From contig NC_090287.1 of NCBI RefSeq assembly GCF_037392515.1, positions 15,427,001 to 15,491,000 on the forward strand: a stretch of DNA of 64,000 bases, given 5' to 3'. This DNA comes from Haliotis asinina (taxonomy: Eukaryota; Mollusca; Gastropoda; Lepetellida; Haliotidae). Positions 8,747 through 64,000 of this stretch are shown here, one piece after another. The translations under genes were made by a program, and so were the position numbers. The notes under the pieces are model-generated. The model was given only the letters and a program-made list of their open reading frames with translations. It did not search any database and was not told where the DNA came from. Numbering within the stretch: the first letter of the stretch is position 1; the number at the start of each line of letters is the position of its first letter.

Positions 8747-11700
8747 AATATCTTGGATGTCGTGATATCCTCAGCAATTTCTGTGTGTTAAAATGTGTAA
8801 ATCGTAGACAAGATGCATGCACTAGTGATGTTCCACTTGTTTGACGCTGCGAGTTTTAAATGTGGTCAATAACCTTGATCGGCTTGCAGGCTCCAGTTCA
8901 CCGTTACGTAGTGTATACATTTACATTACATTGTTACTGATTAACTTTGTGCATCGAACTACTGGTATAACACTGTTTTAACGTGGGTGATATCCCCACT
9001 TAGAAAACTTAACTACGACCCTGTGTATGTCATGCTTCCCATAGTCACGTCTGCTCCACATGGGCTTTTATCGCTTAGAAACGGTGTTAGATGGGCCAGG
9101 GATAATCTACAATCTCTATATAGGCTCCCCGGATAGACATACAGGTGTACAGACCCCGTACAGACCCTATCCTATGGGATGAAACGACGAAACAGCCCCC
9201 TCCTCAAAGTTAGATTTCACCACGTAAAATATTTTACGGACCGACAGCCAGATGATTTCCCTCCAAAATGAGCTATACACAACAACAATCGGATCATCAT
9301 TTCAAAAGTTATACGCCACGAGTCATCTAGCCTGTCTCACAGTCCCTGCACCACATTATTTTGCTTGATGCCAAGCCTTCTGTGCTGAAACCTTAAATGA
9401 AGCAAGTCTAGATCTCCTCAGGTTCTGGTCTCCCTCGGTCTCCTTTTCAACTAAAATGGGTTTGTTTTACTATCAAAATTATATATGTGCAGAAACCAAG
9501 CCTTAGTCTACGAAAACAGGTACCTCCACAAGTCCAAGCGAAATTCCTGGGCCACTCAACACAGCGAAAACGCACCTTTTAAATTAATCAATTCCCACCA
9601 CTTTGACAGCACCTATGTAGGACTAGGTATCTTTCTAACCCAGTTTCTAAACGATGCAAGCTCCTCCAATAGCAAGTCCGTAAACAGAAGGGATATGTTG
9701 ATTCTGCTTTGCATCAAGATGTCTGCATTCCATTCTGACGGACAGTCCAAATTTACACCTACATTGATGGGGAACTTGGCTACATGCAGTAATAGTGGAG
9801 TCTTTGTGAATTTTTGCGGCGGAAACTTTGCGATATGTCAGTCTTTGATAAATAATCGTTTTATTGTTACAAATGATGCCATAAATAGTGTAAAAATAAT
9901 ACAAAGTGTTCCAGTGAGGGTTTATCCTCTTTCATCATAAATTGAATCCTGTTTTATCTGCGAAAAGAACCGCAATGAATTGGTCAAACGTCAAAGAAAC
10001 TTTGTGATTACGAAACTGATGTAACGGAAACTTCATTCATTGCCAAAATAAAATATTTTAATTCAACTCTCTTGTCATATTGATTTCTAGGTATACAGGC
10101 CAACTGTTGTCTTGCCCGCCCCTTGCTGGCGCTAACATCTCAAGGATTCTGTAACAAAAGTTTCTGTCGCAAAAGTCACAGACTGGACTACCAATGAGCT
10201 AGCCAGTCCGATGGTCTGGCCCAAATTTTGGAAAACATGTGCCAGTAATATTCTTAGGAACTCGTAATTGTCTGATCTGGTTAAATCCAGTTTGGGTTGG
10301 TAACATTTAAGGTGACCGGTCTTGATGTCTGGTTGTTTTGGGGTGTTTTTTTGTGTCTTATTTCATACACCGTTTTAGCACACGTTCACTACAAAACACC
10401 CCAGTACCGTTTCAAAACGTGACGAGGAAGCCATATGCAGGATCATTTAGAAGTAACGGCGGCTGCACTGGGGTAATTTGTTCTGGATTTCTTGAGGTGA
10501 CAGCGGACTTGCCCTTGCTTGTGTTGGCGATATGAGCCATCAGCCTGACTAGCTCTTTTCACCAAAAACACCAGTCTTTTCACGATATTCGTGATATATT
10601 CGCTACCATGCAATGATGTTTGCTGCCTTTGAATTGTCTTCGAAGTATGGAAATTGATTTTATACTATTATCAATATCCAACAGCTTTTCATACTTCTTT
10701 CATGACTTTGTAATAAGCTGTGTAATGTTCCTGTTTTCAGTCGGTCATACATTTTTCTCAAGCACTTTACTGTCAACACTTTGGTATTCTGAACATTGTG
10801 GTACTTTTGCAATAATAAGCTATAACATGATTTTAAAAGAAACTCATTGTAATTCATAAATTTGGAAGCAGCCACACACACAGCACGTGGTCATGTATGC
10901 GAAATAGTTTTTAAATATGTTAAACCTCATGTTTCCTCTTCTCGCTTTAAATTTGTAATGTCCTTACAGCTTAATTGGGGTCCATATTCAGTCAAATGTG
11001 GTATCGGTGTCAGTTTGTGAATGGACCATAAACAGGTTGTGTATCAAAGTTCTCAAGCTATTTATCCCTGTCATCCACTGACAGTTGGTATATATCATCA
11101 GTACTTCTAACACTCCATACTACCAATACTGCACCATGTCAAGGCAGAATGAGTGGGTTTTACCTGATGTGCAATATAAAGATGTGTCTGGTGCCAATGA
11201 ATGATATATGTTTTTTACAAAAAAGTAAAACCCAAGTCAACATTTTAGAGCAATATATTTATAGGATCAAATTACATCATCTTCAACATTACAAGAGATC
11301 ATCCATGTTAATGCGTTGCAATGTTACTATTAAGACATCATATGCTATACAGTTTTCCTCAGTACAAAATGGTTTTGCAAGAAGGTAATTCCCTCTTTCT
11401 TTGCAACAATGTGTAAGCATGACATGCATAACCAATACCAAATAGGATGCATATAGCAAGAAATTACTCAATAAAACTATCTATGTAGTTCCGCATTTGA
11501 TATTGATCCCAACCAAGTTGTCAAAATGAATGAATACAACCCAAATATCAAAACAATTACTCTTGAACATTCCTCATGATAAATTTGGAGGACTGCGTAC
11601 CAAGGAGTTATGCGGTTAATGTCACAGTAGTGTACTGTCTATCTACACAACCATAATTATCATACAGTGTAAGAGCCAATGTATTGATACTTATCATACC

Positions 11701-13049
11701 CTCCTGGTGGTAAGATGTTGGCTTTTATTTGTGGTTCAAATGCATCAGGAGGTTTAACACTGGGTATATAACAAAATGAACTATCTACTAACTGTGTTCT
11801 TAAAATCTGAAGGGACGGACAGAAAATGTTCAAGTATGAAATGATCTAAATTAATGGTATCAATGATTTCTGAAGATTGCATTGCCAATTTGTTTTTTTA
11901 CAAGTTGCTATGGTAGCATGATTTAATGTATACTGTTGAAAGGTTATTACAAGAGCAGTCACCACACTATACTTGCTGGCGGAATCTGTTCACTGTAAAA
12001 CAAGTAAAGGAATGGGAGAGTTGCAGTTCAGTTGAGCATGTTTTGAAGGAATGAGGATAAACAGAGTTGTACTAATCAGTTCAAACAGAATAAAAGAAAC
12101 TGATAATGTAACATGTTTATTTTTCACAAGTACTATAAAAAAAGTCCGTATGTACAACTGTTGGCAGTAATCAAAGTGGACCCCGCAATTGAATGCTTTA
12201 AGACCTGGTCCATCTTCCTTTCTTGACATCAAACATGTCAGATATAGTTGCATTATTAGACAAGATTTGAACATGTATTGGGAAGGGTGCTTGACATTAT
12301 GTCTTCAACAGCTGCGTAACAACCCAAGTTTGACTTACAACCTTGAACAAGCAAGAACAGTATTGCAGCATTTTGGGTGGTTTTAGAATATTTTGACAGA
12401 CCCGCACAGGTTATAGAGTAAATTCAGAGTCCCAATATATGAGCCATCAGTACATTACATACACAAATTATGAATATGATTAAGTGCACAAGACTTATAT
12501 GCATTTTCATAATCAGCATTGATGAACTGAAGTCTTCAAGAATCCAATGTGATCCCACCTCCTATGGCTTTCTAGTCCATTAACAATGCTGAATATTTTC
12601 ATCATGACATGTACACTACTCAACTTTTGCAAAGAAAATTAGCATCTGATATGTTGATAAGAATGTATTAATGTTTTTCTATTCAAGATGAAAAGTAGGA
12701 CAGAAATAGATCCAACTTTTCTGGCACATTTTCCTATCCACAACACACCACTGCCCCTGCAGTGCTGATGAAACCATTCTCCCATAAAATTTATGTTGAG
12801 TAGCATACATACTGAGAAAAACAGAGGATCACAGGAAAATTGAAGAGTTCCTTTATTTTTCAGTTTTCATCAGAACAGCACAATTCAAAGCTGGTGCTAA
12901 AAACTGGAAAATATTGCAGAAACATATAAATTTTCTTGTGATCCTTTATTTTATTTCTCTCAGTATTTCTGTTTATGAATATTTCAGCTGTGCAACATAA
13001 GTAAACCAATAACTCTACTATTACACTGATGAATGTACGTTGAAAATAA
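8747..13049. other. Intergenic region between the convergent MEA1 and B56 genes
   Basis: I find no exon, RNA gene or repeat I can name. A 151-codon open frame at 9485-9940 (+) has no recognisable family and ordinary AT-rich codon choice. Several AATAAA-like hexamers on both strands could serve either neighbour. Confidence 0.5.
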
Positions 13050-15257
13050 CAGAAACCCTTCAATAAAAATATGCATTTATTACATTAAAAGTCCCACATT
13101 TGAACATTGTTATGGTCTCAACAAAGTGATTATCAAGGTTTCATATTATACTCATATGCAGATAAAAGGACACCATCATTATAAAACTGGTTTTACTCCT
13201 TACCTCTAAAAGCTTTCTTGCTGAATAAAATAACATCTCCAGCCTGAGAAACAGTGAGAAGATATTAACATAGTTCATGTCATGAATCCTATACATTCAA
13301 CAAGAGACTTCATGGTTCTACATTCCACTGATGGCGCACACTGCAAACTGATGCTCCAATGACAACCACTAACATTACACCAAGGAGATAATCACAGATG
13401 TTCGGTTGCCTTCTGAAATGTTAGAAAAGGATTGTTTCAAATAAAAAAATGCCCTCAAAAGGCTTCACAGAATTTCATGACCACTTTGATATCACTACAT
13501 ACAATGACATACATCACTCATGCGGCTCAATGCAATAAGCCGGAAACAATAACAATGAGCATTGCTCATAATTTCTCTCATACCATACGCAAGCTTGCAT
13601 ACCAGTCTCATTCGAACAAGCTAAAATATTACTTTTTCTCAACCGGGCATTTAACAGGTTACAGACAATGTTGAATTTTCTTTAGATAAATGCTGTTTCC
13701 AGATGCTGCTTTGGCTGTGCAATGGTCACAGTGAAAATTTTAGAGTGACATATTCTCAATGCACCCTTCTAAAAAATTACTTGAAAAATCAGACAAGATC
13801 AATAAAGAACTGAATTTCTTCTTAAGAATAATTATTACATTAATTATATTGATAAATTCTTTATCAATCAGAAAGTTACCAGTAATATCATGATCAGACA
13901 AAATTTCAAGACTCTTGACAAAATGGGCTTTACATGCGTTGTTTATCAGGAAGAAAATCCAACAAGGCCTAACCAGAGGAAAATAACATGCTTCTTGATC
14001 ATGCGTGGACACAGTTTGCATATTAAGCACAGAACCTATATAATACAAAGTACAGTATATATTAGTATACAAAGATAAGTCTTCAACAATGTACACTTCT
14101 CTATCCTATAATTTTGGTTCCTTTACAGTCAAGATAAAACATATGCATCTGCAAGTAATACATCTATAATGCAATTACCTGCGCAACAGTACATCATTCT
14201 GGAGTATATCAGGTATACAGCAAAGGGTTTTCACTTAACAAATAACTCAGTCAGAACTCTTAATATAGAAATCCCATGATTGTACATCACGAGACTTCAA
14301 AAACAAGACTTTTAGGACAAACAAAAAGATAAAAGAATTATTCACACACACAGCGTTGTTTCTTTGGGTAAAAAAAAAAGTGTCACTCTTTCAAAAGTAT
14401 TGGAAGCTTAATTTATGAAGAACAAACACGCATGTTGAGAAATAAACGTCAACAAGTGACTGGAATTATGAGCCGTAAATTAAGATTGAGCCAACAGGTA
14501 AGAAAAGAGTGGAAGTGGAGATTGATCATAATACACACTCTCGCACAGACATGCACACACACAAACAAAGTTGAAGAGTGACAAGTGAGTGAGCTGATTA
14601 TCGTGAAAGAGTGTGAAATCAATGGACTAGTCACAAACACACGCATTCAATAGTTACATGATTTACCACCTGATTGAAAGTGGGTTGTCTTATGCGAATG
14701 AAAGGTCAAACATATGGTAGTAATAATATTCTGACTACCTATGCCTCTTGTGGGTATACTCGCACCAAACTCACAGTCCTCACCTCTCAGAGAGTAAATA
14801 AATAATACGTTAAGTGCCTTGTCACACATCTAATATTCCATTCAATGTCAGCCTCTCTTTCAAACCTCAATATGGAAGCCGAAAAGGCCGACCTACAAGC
14901 TTGGAGGAGGAAGGAAGCAAGCAGTTTGAACATTATTAGTTGCAGAATGGTGTGGGCTACCACACAGGCAGATTGGTGGTGGATAGCGCACACTCTATGC
15001 CTGTACACAAACAATAAAACAGTATCATTGATCAGGGCTATGTACAATAACTTGTCAGTGTTTTCTATCTACACTACTTCAGTCGCAGATATTGAGAGCT
15101 GCTCAAACTGCATGCTTTCTTCATCTCTACATTTGGTCAATGGGGCAACAGGATGGGGTGGTTAAAGCCACAAATCCCCTCCCTCCTGCCCTGGTTAGTC
15201 TAAGGCAACACCCATCCCCTGCTATCCTCTGCCTCTGGAGACGCTCATCCATCGTCG
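13050..15257 (-). other. Probable 3' UTR of the B56 gene
   Basis: The last B56 exon ends at 15258. Downstream on the minus strand, AATAAA-type hexamers occur near 13074-13079, 12947 and 12852; 13074 is the first good one. The extent is inferred. No coding exon is seen. Confidence 0.35.
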
Positions 15258-61875
<46,618 letters not shown>

Positions 61876-62020
61876 GTCTAGCGGCGACCTGTACCCCAGG
61901 GAAGGTTGATACTCTATTATCGACGTACTCAATCGCCTCAACACTAAACAAGGAAGGTGATTGGTCTATTTAGGTCACATGGCTTTCGAAGGCTCTGCCG
62001 AAATCATGTGACAACCAAAG
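61876..62020 (-). promoter_or_regulatory. B56 promoter-proximal region
   Basis: Just upstream of ATG 61875 the minus strand has an ATTGG-inverse CCAAT box (about 61959-61965, TAGACCAATCAC). Two E-box words follow: TCACATG/CATGTGA at about 61974-61980 and a perfect TCATGTGA palindrome-like site at 62004-62011. CpG is locally higher than in the introns. Transcription start unknown. Confidence 0.4.
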
Positions 62021-63023
62021 CAAAAGTTTGGAAACGTCAATAAAATAAATGAATACATAATATTATCGATGTGTTAGAGAAAGTTAGAAATGTTTTGATA
62101 CTAATATAATATTTTCAAAAAAGCGAGTAACAGTTTTAAACAACTGGACTTTTTTTAAAAGTGGAAACCAACATTGCAGCAACATGAGTTTTCGTCAGTA
62201 ACCGCAAACGTGACTCTTCTCAAATGGTATTTATTTTATATTCAAACGGCTATTTTTACGTACCAAATTGACTGACGTGATTATAGGCATCGTTTTGCAG
62301 TCTGGCCAGATAAAAAATTGACTGTCAAATGATGTTGTCAATAAAGGACATTGGAGGTGTTCTAGGATATATTGTAGCACCGTCACATACACGGTTGAAA
62401 TAAGCATTCCTGTTTGTGTACACACTCTTTGGTGGATCCAGAGGGGGTGGTCGGAGGGGTAGTGGTGGGTTGTTCAGAGGGTTCGAAACCACCCCACCCC
62501 CACTTGAAAATGACTCACGATGACATTGATGGTGGTTTTGTTTTTGCGTTAGCGGAGCCAATTCCTGAATCCGCGCATGCACATTTGTAATATTAATCTT
62601 ACAACACAAACACCCCTACGTTTAGAAAACAAACCTTTAATATAGACGGTTTCGTTTCAGATACAATGGCATGTATCTGCAGTTAAAAGTATCTTAGAAG
62701 TAGATGCAGCTAGAAGTATCTCAAATGAGGTCACGCACATGCTCTAAAACGGTATACGAATTTATAACTATATAAAGTTTCGCCATCTCTATAATACCGA
62801 CTTCTAGAGTGCCACTAAAATAAATTACTGAATATGTTGTTCATCCATATTGTTATCCTGCATGACTTTATTCCCGAACTTTCATTTTTAATACGAAAAA
62901 TATATTCTGATAAACAAGTACACGTTTTCAACAGACCTTCCTCACGAATGTGTAAGGTAGATGCACACGTATGTCAAGGTTTGCATCAAGAGATGTTTTT
63001 TCATGTGTTTTTCCCCCATTATA
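62021..63023. other. Upstream of the B56 gene, no gene seen
   Basis: AT-rich, with a G-rich patch at about 62440-62480 (GGGGGTGGTCGGAGGGGTAG). No exon recognised. Confidence 0.5.
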
Positions 63024-63252
63024 GCCGTACCCGTGAAGATCCAGGCAAGTCTTCACTAACCCGTGCTTGTCGTAAGAGGCGACTAACAGGACCGGGTGGT
63101 CCGACTCGCTGACTTGGTTGACACATCTTATCGCATCCAAACTGCATAGATCAACGCTCATTCTGTTGATCACCGGATCGTCTGGTCCAGACTCGATTGT
63201 AAACAGGCCATATACATTTTGTTGGAATATGTCTGATTGCGGCATAAAACAA
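63024..63252 (+). repeat. SINE-like repeat, family 2
   Basis: Shows CCGTGCTTGTCGTAAGAGGC, GACTAACAGGACCGGGTGGT, GACTCGCTGACTTGGTTGAC, GATCACCGGATCGTCTGGTC and a decayed tail ending GCGGCATAAAACAAC. Confidence 0.85.
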
Positions 63253-63777
63253 CAAACCAAGCAACATTATAGTTGTATATTGTTGTACCAGCTATGCACG
63301 TTTCCGCTGTACAAACTATGAAGATATGAATACATGTAGCTTATATTTGTCAACAGGAAGGTATATCGCTTATTCACAAGCAGTCATATATCTATTTACA
63401 CAAGTGGTCTAAATGTCATCAGTTTCCCTGTATCGGGCATGATATATGGCCTTCCTGTTAGATATGAACAATCTGGAGTACATAACATTTTTTGAGACCA
63501 GTCCTTGGACAGATTATATATAAGTATATGATATATATCATTCAAAACATGTTGGGGATATTGGATTTACAAGATTGATAAGAGCAAACGATGAAGCCAA
63601 GGAGGAAACAGATTATGAAGAGAAATGGTATAAATAAATAAAATAATGCTTCACGTCGTTCATAGAGTGTATCCTCTCATAAAGAAATGATGTAACCTGC
63701 AGTTAAATCCTTTCCTGCACACATTAACTTGAGCCTGAAAAAACTTTGAAAGGGATTTGAAAGGGACTCATTAGTGT
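63253..63777. other. Right-edge spacer
   Basis: AT-rich. Nothing identified between the SINE and the minisatellite. Confidence 0.5.
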
Positions 63778-63980
63778 TCCGACTGGACGTGGTCTCAATA
63801 TGAACGGACCAGTATTTCCCCGACTGGCGTGGTCTCAATATAAACATAACAGTATTTCCCCGAATGACGTGTTCTCAATATGAACAGACCAGTATTTCCC
63901 CGACTGATGTGGTCTCAATATAAACATAGCAGCAATTCCACGGCCGACGTGGTCTCAATATAAACGTAGCAGTATTTCCT
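63778..63980. repeat. 40-bp minisatellite, five copies
   Basis: The unit contains CGTGGTCTCAATAT and AGTATTTCCCCGA with an exact 40-bp spacing (anchors at 63789, 63829, 63869, 63909, 63949). Units alternate between TGAACRGACC and TAAACATARC versions over the first four copies. Confidence 0.92.
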
Positions 63981-64000
63981 GTTGTCACCGCAGCCATATG

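Noticed and set aside
8287..8822. Three overlapping minus-strand frames of 96-153 codons with Cys-rich repeats
   Set aside because: All follow from the 41-bp satellite, whose unit lacks stops in any antisense frame. Not a gene.
9485..9940. 151-codon open frame on the plus strand in the MEA1/B56 interval
   Set aside because: No recognisable family, no splice or promoter context. Length alone is not compelling in this much sequence.

Overview
The window reads as animal nuclear DNA: AT-rich, with short coding exons bounded by GT...AG sites and separated by long introns full of dispersed repeats. No bacterial-style gene packing is seen. Two dispersed SINE-like families sharing a CACT/ACTC-rich 3' tail, one with clear tRNA A and B boxes, resemble repeats I associate with gastropod molluscs, vetigastropods such as abalone in particular. 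That placement is an inference from memory, not a database result.

Three protein-coding genes can be supported. At the left edge, on the minus strand, lie the first four coding exons of the mitochondrial ribosomal protein uL4m (MRPL4), cut by the window end. Head-to-head with it, on the plus strand, is a complete three-exon homologue of male-enhanced antigen 1 (MEA1, 212 residues), whose second intron appears to use a GC-AG splice pair. Tail-to-tail with MEA1, on the minus strand, is a complete gene for a PP2A B56 (B') regulatory subunit of the gamma/delta type (PPP2R5D-like). It has 16 coding exon positions between 61875 and 15258 and a predicted 588 residues. Every exon joins its neighbour in a consistent phase and the total is an exact number of codons.

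The strongest observation is a duplicated internal exon of the B56 gene (24413-24537 and 23224-23348). Both copies are 125 bp, with identical phases and 35 of 42 identical residues. Including both or neither would break the frame, so this is an apparent pair of mutually exclusive exons in the C-terminal part of the HEAT-repeat solenoid. The convergent MEA1/PPP2R5 arrangement also matches the MEA1/PPP2R5D pair of human 6p21, so the linkage may be very old.

Layout: 1-1725 MRPL4 (partial, -); 1726-2891 shared upstream region; 2892-5045 MEA1 (+), with a likely 3' UTR to about 7.15 kb; 7.15-13.05 kb intergenic, with a 41-bp minisatellite at 8.25-8.75 kb; 13.05-15.26 kb probable B56 3' UTR; 15.26-61.88 kb the B56 gene; 61.88-64 kb its promoter side, a SINE and a 40-bp minisatellite at the right edge. 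The 28-kb third intron of the B56 gene holds most of the mobile DNA. It contains a DIRS-like RNase H remnant, two pogo/Tigger-like elements, a three-copy terminal-inverted-repeat family, a hAT-like MITE nested in a SINE, a frameshifted THAP-like domain and several satellites.
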